From Augochlora pura (taxonomy: Eukaryota; Arthropoda; Insecta; Hymenoptera; Halictidae): a stretch of 64,000 bases of DNA. The notes under the pieces were generated by a model. The model saw nothing but the letters and a program-made list of their open reading frames with translations, was not told the origin of the DNA and ran no database searches. The DNA lies in assembly GCF_028453695.1 (NCBI RefSeq), contig NC_135774.1:18724001-18788000 (forward strand), in the 5' to 3' direction. A program made the position numbers and the translations under genes. Below, piece by piece: positions 1 through 11,515 of the stretch (position 1 is its first letter; every line of letters starts with the position of its first letter).

Positions 1-2930
1 GTGTATCGGTATGGGACTATACCGTTCAAAATACGGAAATATTTACCGCTGTAATACCGGTATGAGCTTTAGGTTTGTTACGACGTTAGAATAATCGATT
101 ACACCATAACAACGTGACTGATGATCGCAGTCAGGGTTGGGAATTATTCGAATAACATTTTATTTGAATAACATTTCGAATAAAATTTTATTCAAATACA
201 TACTCAAATAAATTATTCGAAGTATTAAAAAGGTGATATAAATTTATTCGTGGTATTATTCGAAGAATTGTATCAGTGTCCACACTCAATTATGTTTCTA
301 TGATTTTTGCATAAATGTAGTTTATTATATGCCCAATGTTTGCAAAACTGTTATTAAAAATCTATGAGAACGATCTAACGTTGCAAACTAATAAAAACGT
401 TTTAACATTAGAATCAACAGCACATGATATGACAATTTCGTATTTACTGCGCGTCTTTATTTTCAAATTGGAAATTGAAAAAGTCCAGGTAAACAATTAA
501 CATGAGTACAGAAACAATGCCCTGTTATTAGAAAGCAAACGAACATATTTTTCATTTATTTGAAATATGTATGGTGTAATTGCTTCCATGTACAATTAAA
601 ATATATATATTAAGATATATGTTTCAATCGTAAGAATTTTAATTTGTTTTATCAAATCATCTCGTCTATATTTGCACGATTTTCACATAATTCTATTCAT
701 CGCATACTTCATTTTTATAAAACTTTCATTAAGAAAAATATGAAAATTATAAAATCTTGCAAATTAACAAAACACAGTATATATTATTAATATAATTAAG
801 AGCACATTATTTATAATTTTGTATTCATTTTACCCTTTGCCGTGTTGAATTGAAATTTAGCGAAAACAATTGACGCAAAGCGTATAAATAATTTCTTGTT
901 ATTAGGAAACTAGGGAATATATCGAGGGGCAGAGTGGCCTGTTTGAATCATAGCCGGCAAATCATTATACTCTTCGGTGTGGTTTCATGGTTTGCGAATT
1001 ACGAATTCAGATGCATTTAATCTAAACATAATTAAACCGCGCGCAACAATTGTATAGATGCTTCCCAGCGGAAGTGTGCTGCAATTATTGTAATATTTCT
1101 CAAATTATTACCGTAGCCATAATCGTTTTCGGCCATCCTGAACAGCCCGGCACCGCAAAAGCGACCACAACTATTTTGAGCTTGACTCGACTCTCGGGCC
1201 ACGATCGATTGTTGTTAGCCATAGTGGTAAATGCACATCATTTGTTCCCGCTGGGCTTTAGAAATTTAAATAGGTGGTCATCTTGTCATCGATGGATAAC
1301 ATCGTTCGCAGCAAAATTAATTTACAAATACTTTATTTAAGCAGTTTTTTTAAATGCTTATGATTATGCTGTAGTAAATATTAATGATCCTTTTATTTTT
1401 ATATCTTAATTATAAACTAACTCGAAAAGACATTTATGCAGTTGGAGGAAAAATTATTCAATAAACATATAATTTTATTTATTATATGTAGTATACTTTC
1501 TTGACATGAATAGTCTGCATGATTTCTTTTTTTTAAACGATGCAGTAAACGTTATATTACATTATTATATAATATTTTTCATATAAAGTGTTTTACATAA
1601 AAAAGCTACATAAAAATACCAAAATAAAACACTATAAGACAAGAAATTAATCTGTGTATATAATAAACGTTCATCGTTGTATTATTTTTTATTAGAATTC
1701 TTACATTGTTAATTAATACATTTCCTGTTAAACTGCGTTTGACGAATTGTCATTACCACGTTATGTTTCTCTAAAATGGTGTATGGCTTATTATACCTGC
1801 GAAATTTCTCTACTTTTAAATATAAAGTAAGTAAACGAGTGAATTTATTTTATAATGAAAAATTGCAAGAAAAATAAAGAAATAAAGTAGCGAAACAGAA
1901 TCCATTTGATATAGAAACGAGTTTCAGCATGCACTGAAAATTGCGCAGATGGTACGGGACGTGTTCACGCGAGTGTGAAGAATAAGTGGTCAGAACTATA
2001 AACAATACAATGGAACTTTGTTCACCTGAACTCGCGTTACTTCCAATTATGTGAACACCTACTGTTACCAACTGAGGAACGAATGAAGCGTTTGGTTAAA
2101 TCTATTTATCTGTATACGAACTCCTGTTACTCGAACGGAAAAGTTAGAAGAAATTCAATAAACAGAATTAATAAATTAAATAAACAGACTCTCATCATGT
2201 GAACTCACTCGTCCATATAATTGGTTGTTTCTCGCCGAATTCATGCAAATAGAATTCTACTGTACATTGAAAATGAAAACTTTGGTATGCGTTGTTCTTC
2301 CTTGTAACCATAGATAACCTTGTAATGGTTGTTATTAGGTTATTATTATTTCATACTTGAATTTCGAAGCAGTATATAATGCCGCGTGTAGTTCGAAGGC
2401 CTCCTTTCATTCAGATTCATTCTCTTTTAACGTTCACTAACTTTATTTTCTTAAGACGTTTAATTTTCTATCAAGCTCCGAACGTTGATGTTCAACTAAA
2501 GCATTATACACTAGGTTCTTTCGATCAAGTGCATAACAGAATTCGATATAGTAATTTATGTATAGTAGCATTCGATCGAATGGTATCGAAATTTAAATCT
2601 GACGACAGAGATTTGCCGGATCTAATAGATCATCGAATTATGTCACTTATAAGTTGAAAGCGATCCAAGCTTAACGATTGACCTGTGCATATTCTTAAGA
2701 TAGTCACCAGATGGTAAACTCTATCAGATAATGAAGGAGAAAATTACATTTTGAATTAAAATTTAAAAATTTACATGGAACGATAATAAGAACAAGATAA
2801 AGATAAGTTCGTTAAGATAAAAAGACAACTCCTGACACGTTTGACAAAGATTTGCGATCTACTTTTTGCTAGCCCGTTTATCGACAGTCGAATGTGTGAA
2901 ATACTAATAAACACCGATTTGATGTTACAG
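1..2930. other. AT-rich non-coding stretch upstream of the ZP exons
   Basis: No convincing exon is visible. The stretch is AT-rich, and bases 149-250 hold a degenerate inverted pattern built on TTCGAATAA-like words. Since the first visible ZP exon begins at a splice acceptor (TTACAG ending at 2930), this stretch is probably intron between that exon and an upstream signal-peptide exon that lies here unrecognised or before the window. A 92-codon open frame at 2379-2657 has no recognisable domain and I do not call it. Confidence 0.55.
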
Positions 2931-5900
2931 AGAGTGCACTGCCAAGCGCCATTGGTAGACAGCAGTGCCTTGCCATTGGAGCACCGATCGGTGTACGGGG
3001 CTCCGGCACAGTATGGTCCGCCGGCAACCCACGGCGCCGAAGAGAATTGGCCGCTCGCGTCCCCGGACACGCCGCAAATCAAGCATCTGCAGGTGCAATG
3101 CGAGAAGACGCACATGCGAGTGAACATCGAATTCGACCGTCCCTTCTACGGGATGATATTCAGCAAGGGCTTCTACTCGGATCCGCACTGTGTCCACCTG
3201 AAGCCCGGCACAGGCCATCTCAGCGCGACGTTCGAGATCTTCTTGAACTCGTGCGGGATGAGCTCCTCGGCGAATCACAATGTGGCGGCTTACGGCGCCC
3301 CGACGCCGTCCGGCAGCTACGTGGAGAACACGATAATCGTGCAATATGACCCGTACGTGCAGGAGGTCTGGGATCAGGCGAGGAAACTGCGGTGCACGTG
3401 GTACGACTTCTACGAGAAAGCGGTGACATTCAGGCCGTTCCAAGTCGATATGCTGCACGCGGTCACCGCAAACTTCCTCGGCGACAACCTGCAGTGCTGG
3501 ATGCAGATACAGGTCGGCAAGGGACCCTGGGCCAGCGAGGTGTCCGGTATAGTTAAGATCGGGCAGACCATGACCATGGTGTTGGCCATCAAGGACGATG
3601 AGAACAAATTCGACATGCTCGTGAGGAACTGCGTCGCTCACGACGGAAAGAGGGCACCGATTCAGCTGGTCGATCAGTATGGATGCGTCGTTAGGCCGAA
3701 GATTATGTCCAGGTAAGCGAAATCGAGGACGTTTTATTAGAAAGTCTTATTTTTTATCGGTCTGTCGATGTGCATTTGCCGGGGGACCGATGATGTTCGA
3801 GATATTAGAGGAACGCGGTAGAAACTCTGTTATCCTAGCGCGTGTCACTCGTAGTCAGCTCCATTTAAAGTAACTCGTGTTCAATACGATTTACTGTTTA
3901 TTTTAAAAACGATTTACTGTCCGTGTTAAAAACGATTTACTGCCCGTGTTAAAAGCGATTTACTGTCCATGTTAAAAACGATTTACCGTTCATGTTAAGA
4001 AAAATTAAATCCGGCACTGCAATTAAGTAATCGTTTTATTAGCCGAACATTCGTGTCACTTTATTTAACCCGAATAAACAAGATTCCACCTTGGTTATCC
4101 TGAAAAACTTGCTTCGTCGGGATTGAATGATGTATAGTCGCAACTTCTACTACTTACAGTGTTTATGAAAATCTGTACTAATAATGTGCGCGTCACGTAG
4201 ACTTAACCCTTTCGAGTGCAGGATGTATCCGGCGTCCATGCGATGACCGGTATAAATAACAGAATTTTATATAAGTATCTTTTAATATTAAAGCTACAAG
4301 CAACACTTTTTGTTAAAAAAACATTGTCTTATCAAGCACAGTTTTTAATTAACGCTTAGGAAAATCAGTACAGTGAAAGTGTCACGGTGGACAGAGCGCT
4401 CGTACCGAAAGGGTTAAAGAATGCGTATCTTCGAAAGGCGTACTATAGTACAATGAGTTTAAGCTTCTCACATGAAAGGATATAATAATTAATATAAAAG
4501 TACAGAAAAGAGTAAAATTGTTGTGCAGGTTTCCATGTGGGCTCCGATAAGATCGTAATTGGACTAGAGACTTATAAGCAAAAAAAGATTGTTGAAATTG
4601 ACTGTGAGCAAGGAAAGTTATATAAATTGAATTTTTTTAAAATAATTTTGATAAGTTCTAAGATTTGTATCTACTCAATTTTGTTGCGAATGAATAAAAT
4701 CCTGTGATAAGTAAAAAATTTACATAAACGCGAAGCATCGTAGGGGGTTAAACATATTTGTAATTTTAATTTAGTACCTTGAATTCAGCGTATTGACAAT
4801 GATAAATGATCTTTTGATAGAACCGATTACGTCTAATTATCCGCTTCTATAACTAACACGAAATTGTTTAAAGCCGCACACTATCGTAACATTGGCAGTT
4901 AAATCGAGATTGTACTTACTATACAGGGTGTCTTAAAAATGTCCTAAAATCCAAAAAATTGAGATACCTGAGATCATTTCAAGCGAATTTTTCCTTTACA
5001 AAAATTTTCTACGAGGCGTCGTTAACGAGTTATTGATGAAAAAAATTGACCAATGAGGGGCGAGCTTTGTTGGCGCCGGGCGAGCTACATTGGTGTTAGG
5101 CGAGCTTCGCTAGCGCCTCTCATTGGTCAACGTTCTTTGTTAATAACTCATTAACGACGCCTCGTAGAAAATTTTTGTAAAGGAAAAATTCGCTGGGAAT
5201 GATCTCAGGTATCCATTTGCGGATTGTTAGACACCCTTGAAACACCCTATAGTATAAAAACCAAAGAATTTGGACGAACACATTTTTAAAATAATATGTC
5301 GATAGAGAAAGATTAACAAGTTTCGAAACTTTTCGCAGGTTCCAGAAGATAAAGAACTTCGGACCAAGCGCTTCCGTCGTCAGCTTCGCATACTTCCAAG
5401 CCTTCAAGTTCCCCGACAGCATGAACGTTCACTTCCAGTGTGTTATCCAAGTCTGTCGCTACAATTGTCCGGAACCTAAGTGCGGACATCCTGGTCTAGA
5501 ATACGGTGCTCCGGCTGCTGGTTTGAGCCAGGAATACGGCGCGGCGGTGCACCAGAGTCTTGGATCGGAGTACGGTGCACCCCCGGTACCTGAATACGGA
5601 GTCCCACCCGCATTCGCGGATCCTAGGCATCCTAGTGGACCTGCCGGAGCTTACAGGTGAGATACGAAAGTGAATTTCGTGTTTGAGTCGAGCATTAAGT
5701 TGATTTTAACACAGTGACTGAATGTTTCTTAATCGTATGTCGTCTTTTTATTGGTCGTGTTTGTTAATTATTAGACCTGCGAATATCGTAATAATATTAT
5801 CATATTATATTAATATCGTAATATAATATTCTGATCTGAATTTTATTTATTTACTAAATTTCGACGTTACTAATTCTAGAACTGCGATTAGGATTTCGAT

Positions 5901-8210
5901 TAAAGGATTCTCTCCTTTATTATAGATTTACTGTTCTGTCGCGGTTATACGTCTTTATTAACATTGCATGTACTTTTATTAACCTTAGAGAGTCTTGATG
6001 AGAAATTGCCTCAGCATCATTACTGATGATTTCAAGTGATGACTTTATATCAAATTAACTCCGTATCATCAACGATACTACCATTCATATGGAATTAGTT
6101 TGACATCAAGTCATCATTATTAATACGAAGTCGATATGACGTTACCACTAATGATATTGAAACATTGGCCATAACTTGGAGGTTAGATGATAGAATACAT
6201 TCAAAATGATTGACATAAATTCTTTAAATCTTTATATAACGTTGTTTCAAATTATATTTACGTAGTGATTATTTAGATATTGATTACGACTTATTCTTTC
6301 TTTTAATGTCTTCTGAATTAATACGTAGCACGATATTTTTCATACTATATTTATCACAATTGCACGTGTATATAAGCTACTTCATAGAATGAAAGAAACA
6401 TTGATTCATTGTGCTCTGTAGTAACGTCAAACTTTGTAATATTTTAGACTTTTGGTAAAACTGAATAACGCTAAATCATACGCTTTGAAAGAATATAGTG
6501 AACAATGAATTTTGGCAAATCTTGTTCATATGATTTCCTTGTTGCATAACTATAGCACCGTGACTAATTATAATATAACAATAATGAACGTAATATTACA
6601 ATTATCTTACAGTCAGCAAATTATCATAAATTGTACAATTATCGTAAATAAGCCTAAGCGATACGTATGATTCACTATGCTTCGTGAACTGTTACGAAAA
6701 ATGTTCCTGCTGAAAAACTCGGAACATTTGATAGTTTCTATGACGCTGTAGTTATGTAGCCCGCTACGGCATTCGGTATGTCAGAAGTTCAATTTTATTC
6801 CGAATACAAAGTCAATATTGTCCGCCAACAGCGAGCCGAATCCGGACGTAGTACCAGCCCCACAAGCGCAAACCTCATCCTCCTCACCCAGTTCGACGCC
6901 GGGTGACGCGACGGCCAGCAGCTCGCCACAAAGTCCGCAGGATAACATTCACCTTCCTCCACCTCCTCTTCCTGGCCACCCGGCAGCGGCCTACCAGACC
7001 GTGAAGAGAAAGGGAACCGCCGGTTCCGAGGAGCTCGAGGGTAACCTAGCCACCCTCGGAGGTCGGCCGAGGTCGGTTGAAGGTTTTCCAGCCGAGCTTA
7101 GGGGTGCCAGAAGGCGAAGGTCCGACAGCCATGAACACCTGGAAGATGATGATTCCGTAAGTAATCAATAACCTTTTTCCAATAAATATCACTTTTGTGA
7201 AAAATATCGCTTCTCCGATAAATATCCATAGTACCAGTAAATACCCGTACTTCCAATAAATCTCCAAACTACTGTCATCCGAATACCATCCTCCAATGCC
7301 GTAGTTCCTCCTTTTCCAACTTTTTCCGTGAAAAATATCGATAGTCACACGCATGTATGTATGTTTTCGTTATCGATGCTGTTGTCTTTCAAATGATTCA
7401 CGGTTTCTGGGATTCTTCATAAAACTCAATATCGGCGAATCTTTAAGTTGGATGAAAAACACCAATTAAAAGTATCCAGGAGAGATGATGTTATTCAATG
7501 TTACATATTGACGTAACGAGGTATATTATATACATAATGTAACGAGGCATATTAATCATCTTTTGGGTTCACGTTGATATACACTTCAAAAGTTAATGTC
7601 TCCGCTAAAGCTACAAATTATTGCGGTCTAAGAGCAGCTTATGATAGTGTTGCACAATTCGATTCGAAGATAGTAGAACTGGTCCGAAGAGAAGGATCCA
7701 ATATATCTCCTCCGCCATTTCCCATCACACATCATGAGTAGTAGGATCTCGTAAAATCGTACGAGCGAAATCTGACGAGCCATGTACCGTTTCCAGAATA
7801 TCTACCGAACCGTGACCCTCGTCTCGAGCCACATGCTGTTCAAGCGAGCGGCGCAGGAGATGACGGACGTAAACACCTCGAGGACGATCCAGGTGGTGGC
7901 ACCCGGAGACGTGAACTTCGCTCTGGGCACGACGAACACCAGCAACGACACCACGGTGGTCATCCAGAACGCTAGCGCGTCGTCGGACCCGGAGACGATC
8001 TGTATGAGCCTGCCAGGCTTCGTAGGAGGTCTGGTGATGCTCCTGCTGGTGGTGGTGGTGGCCTCGTTGGTGGCCGCGTTCCTGTTCGTCAGGGTGCGGG
8101 CCGTCGACCGGAAGAACATCAACATGACCGGCAGCAGCTTCGTGCATCCGACGTACGCGCCGGACACTGGCGTCGTGCACAATCCGGAATTCGTGAAGGT
8201 GGCCAACTGA
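2931..8210 (+). CDS. Membrane-anchored ZP-domain (cuticle/apical matrix) protein, 5' exon missing
   Basis: Four exons are seen: 2931-3712, 5339-5656, 6832-7156 and 7797-8210 (stop included). Their lengths sum to 1,839 bases, exactly 613 codons, and all junction phases agree. Residue numbers below count from the first visible residue. A complete ZP domain spans about 53-309, with the expected spaced cysteines and ending in a CRYNCPEPKCG segment. A tract with repeated EYGAP/EYGVP words follows, then a Ser/Pro-rich linker. A basic RRRR-S motif near 460-463 fits a furin-type cleavage site, and a single membrane span lies near 549-573 before a short cytoplasmic tail. In this family the ectodomain is cleaved before the membrane span and polymerises in the apical extracellular matrix under cuticle. 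It belongs to the insect dusky/miniature/trynity/cypher type; I cannot say which member, so no symbol is given. The signal peptide must lie in an upstream exon, because 2931 follows an acceptor rather than a start codon. Confidence 0.9.
3883..3998. repeat. 23-bp minisatellite in ZP intron
   Basis: Five imperfect copies of a 23-base unit with core CGATTTACTGTCCGTGTT start at 3887, 3910, 3933, 3956 and 3979, an exact 23-base spacing. It lies in the intron directly after the first visible ZP exon. Confidence 0.9.
4203..4417. mobile_element. TTAA-flanked MITE (piggyBac-type ends)
   Basis: A TTAA at 4203-4206 is followed by CCCTTTCGAGTGC, and the mirrored end reads CGTACCGAAAGGG before TTAA at 4414-4417. 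The inverted termini and TTAA duplication are the signature of non-autonomous piggyBac-type elements. There is no coding capacity. The termini match the elements at 12229-12475 and 63320-63554, so the three look like one family. Confidence 0.75.
4922..5251. mobile_element. Foldback MITE with arms over 100 bp and TA flanks
   Basis: The left arm starts CAGGGTGTCTTAAAAATG and the right arm ends ACACCCTTGAAACACCCT. Inner arm segments, such as the one around CTACGAGGCGTCGTTAACGAG, pair over more than 100 bases around a central GCGAGCT-rich loop (5050-5115). TA dinucleotides flank both ends, as expected for a Tc1/mariner-type insertion. It lies in the ZP intron, ending about 90 bases before the exon at 5339. 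Confidence 0.75.
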
Positions 8211-9148
8211 GAGAGGGCCGCGGATCAAATAGACAACCGAACGGAAGCTCAGCCAGAGGAAAGCGAAGACGTCTCGTGGCCGGACCCGTGTGTGCCGGGA
8301 CGTTTAATTCGCGCGCCCGTGTCACCTCGAACATTCTTCTCGTTCTTGTCTCGTCATCGATCCCCGATCCCGTTCACCGGGATCCAGTCTGTTTTTACAA
8401 ATTTCTCGCCGTCTCGCCGCGCGGAAACAAGCACTGGCTTTTCGTTCGATCGACGAAAGCCGCGCTCGAGGGAACGAAAGAACGAGCAGAATGTTCGAGC
8501 ACCGTGTAAATAAGTGCCCTAGAAACGCGACTCTATAGGAGAGAGAACAAGAGAAAAAGGAGGACGAATCAAAGAACGACGTCGTCGGAGCACGTTCCGC
8601 CCAGCGTCGCCCGCGTTCCTCGATCCTTTCACTGTTATGTGGGCCAGCGCGCGTATCATCGTACCCTTCGAAACGACATGCACTTTTATCTCGATCGATA
8701 CATTCGACGGTACCTCGTTGTGGGCTGGATGGGTCGGTAATTAGGCGATCGTTTCCGTTTTGACACAAGATAGATATCCAATTGACTCCTAACTCGCTAC
8801 TTTCGAGTAACACGAGTCGAATGGACTGCTATTATGACGTCAAATATCCTCTTTGGAAACTAAGGAGTAGGTCTGATATTCTAGGAGTAGGTCGGATGCT
8901 TTATTGTAATTGCAAACAGCTGGCTCTTGAAATTTGCTGTTACATTATGAACAATTTTCGTATCCATCTAGGTCATACAAACATTGAACATACTACAAGA
9001 ATTTTCAATGAACCTTGGTTATATCCTTCTGTTGTAATTTCTTTGCTTTAATATTTGCGACTCACGAATCGGCATTCAAGACTACCCGGAGGCAACACCA
9101 ACAAACTACCAGTTTTAAAGTGTTGCTACAAGATGAAGAAGTTCTGTC
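8211..9148 (+). other. Probable 3' untranslated region of the ZP gene and following spacer
   Basis: The sequence stays GC-rich for about 500 bases after the ZP stop codon, as 3' UTR or conserved flank often does, and then turns AT-rich. The open frames here overlap each other on both strands with arginine/serine-rich translations and look accidental. An AATAAA at 9195-9200 is a possible but distant polyadenylation signal. Confidence 0.45.
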
Positions 9149-9625
9149 ATTGGTCTAGCCCTACGAAAATTCAATCTGATCACTAGCATATGCGAATAAA
9201 TCCGAAGAATTGTACTCCAGTTGTGCCCTCTAATAATTTATTAGCTTGAACGTCAACAAGTTAAGGGATTACAATTAGAGCCATATAACTGGCAAGTTTC
9301 GCCATTGACCTAGGTCCTACGAAAATTAAACCAGTTTAATTACGCTGATCTGTACTTTGGCTATCTTCTTTTGTTGTATTTAGTAGCTTGATTGTCTACG
9401 AGTGAAGGATATATATAGTATATATGAAGCTATACGTATCCGCAGCCGACATATATGTATAGCTGCCAGTTGTAACGCGTTGCGCCAACGCGAACAAGCA
9501 TCGCCGTTGATCTAAATTCTCCGAAAATTGAACCGCATTAATTTCATGTCACTTTAAAGGACAGTTCTCTAGTTATATCATTTGTTATAGTTTGTTAGCT
9601 AGAGTTGTCTGCGATCGAAGAAATG
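9149..9625 (+). repeat. Three diverged tandem copies of a ~150-200 bp unit
   Basis: Segments starting near 9149, 9302 and 9505 share the opening pattern CATTGRYCTAG...CTACGAAAATT and the closing pattern TTAGCTTGATTGTCTACGAG, with variable spacing between. The third copy runs directly into the GC-rich island that begins near 9599, so the left edge of that island derives from the repeat unit. Confidence 0.6.
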
Positions 9626-10201
9626 GTAGGCAGGATTCTCGAGAGCAAAACAAGCAGCTCAACACGCAGACGTGTGCTGAGTCCGATATATCGCCGATCC
9701 CTGGTGACCCGACCCGTCGAGCAGATCATAGTAGTTCCGAGTTCCGTCAGGAAATTAGTCCTGCCGCGAGAGTCGATCGCGTCGACGTCGGTTTTCCGAA
9801 GTCCGGGCAGCGGTGGAACGTTCTCCGACGCGTTTCGATGGCACGTTGCGACCGCGACGGATCCGAAGAGTAGCATAATCAGACGGCGGGAGCACGTCGC
9901 AGCGTGCTACGGCGGCTGGTGTTCGTCGAAGGTCGGCCAGAGTAGTCTCGGAGGGCATTGTAAATAAGCCGGAAGTAGTCAGACGGCCCTTCAAGACCGG
10001 CGGGTTCCTACGGGTGCCCGCGTCCTCGATCAGCGAAGTGCGTTTATTTATATGTTTTCGTACACTCCGAACGGCATTCCTCTTTACCCTTTCGTTCTCC
10101 AAACTTCGTTTTACCTCATGCCACGTGGCCATCAGCTCCGCCGCCGTCGCGGCCGGTCTGTCGCGTTGGAAAGACCGTCGCGACGACGGACGCCGCGTCA
10201 C
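9599..10201. other. Unassigned GC-rich island with long open frames on both strands
   Basis: On the plus strand a frame is open from a possible acceptor (AG at 9597-9598) to a stop at 9965-9967. A second plus frame is open from 9877 past a weak donor at 10038. Both favour G/C at third codon positions, as would happen if one coding segment were broken by a frameshift near 9876. On the minus strand a single 148-codon frame (9755-10201) crosses the whole stretch without a break. I recognise no domain in any of them. Either strand could be coding, or the island could be conserved non-coding DNA; the sequence alone does not decide. Confidence 0.3.
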
Positions 10202-11515
10202 ACGACGTCGCGGCGTCCAACGGTGCTCCTGGTCGGTTCTTCACGCGCTCGCGAAGCGACCTTATTTATTGCTCTTTGTTCTACGTTTTTTTTTTGTTTG
10301 TATTATTCTCTGTTGTTCACTTTGTTACGCTCATTCTAACTCCATGCCCCCATTAATTTCGAACAATCTAACCTTAATTTATTTATCAAAATTTAAGTTA
10401 TTCTACTCTCCCTTCGTTTCTTCCTTTCCTTTCCTTTGTACTCCCTATTTATTTCTACGCCTTCTTGAAACCACTTTTCTCCTCGTCTGTCATCCTGCGA
10501 ACCTAGCCTGTAAGATTTTCAAGAAAACATTATTCCCCGAACCTCGGGGAATCTTAAGTATGTGTCTGAAGCACACACGTAAACACATGTAACACATATA
10601 CGAAGGATACGTGATGGAGACGCAATCAGACAGCGGATCCGTATACATCGAGACGCGTACGTGCGCGAGCTATAATTGTATACATTGTTACACTGGTACG
10701 AGGAATGTATACATTAAGGCAAGATTTCATTATCTGATAATTATTTTAATTACATATTCATTTTTATTTATACAATCCGGCGTTACTCTTCTTCATACCT
10801 TCGACATCCTACTGGTCGCTCGCGATTCCTCTGCTTGAAGGGAATCGTGGCGATCGTTTATATAAAAAAGATTGTGAGAAGGAAACTAGCGTTGTAAAAT
10901 TGGTCAACGATATTTTTATAATTTTTGGAATATTATTGAAGCTTTAAAGATTTTTCTACAACGGCTTTACCTTCTTTGATATAATTTGAAAACAACGCTA
11001 TCGAAAATAAGATCACTGAAAATATACCGGGTGGTCGGTAACTGGCCGAGACGCGTGTGCGATTCTACATACAAAAATAAAGTAAAAATGTGGAATAATA
11101 TTTTTTCACCCAAGCTACGTTCCCGAGCAAAATTTAGTTTAAGAACTAATACTGTGAAATAGAAATAAATTGTCGCGTCTGGACATAACATGCTATTTCT
11201 ACTTCCGGTCATGCTACAAGCCATGCCAACACATTTTCTCGTAAATTGCAGCCTTGGATTTAAAAATGTAATTTTTTTGTTTCGACTTGTTTTTACCAGT
11301 AGAATATGTCTCTTTTCGGTCTTACCACCAGTTAATGGCCACTCTGTATTTACATGACGCGAAAAACTAGACAGTTAAACTCTGAACGTCATCACGTTTG
11401 TTCAAACAGCTGTTTCCGAAGTAAGCGGATACATTTATTAGCAAATAAGGCAAACTATTCTATTTTCATAGAAGAAAAAACAGGCGTTGATTGATGGTAG
11501 TTAATATAATGTTCT
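10202..11515. other. Gene-free spacer between the GC island and the FAM194 gene
   Basis: I see no exon with coding bias. Pyrimidine-rich sequence dominates 10280-10500. Several short open frames occur on both strands without recognisable motifs. Confidence 0.5.

Noticed and set aside
2925..3641. 238-codon minus-strand frame opposite the ZP exon
   Set aside because: It is the antisense shadow of a GC-rich coding exon; the plus strand gives a clear ZP domain.
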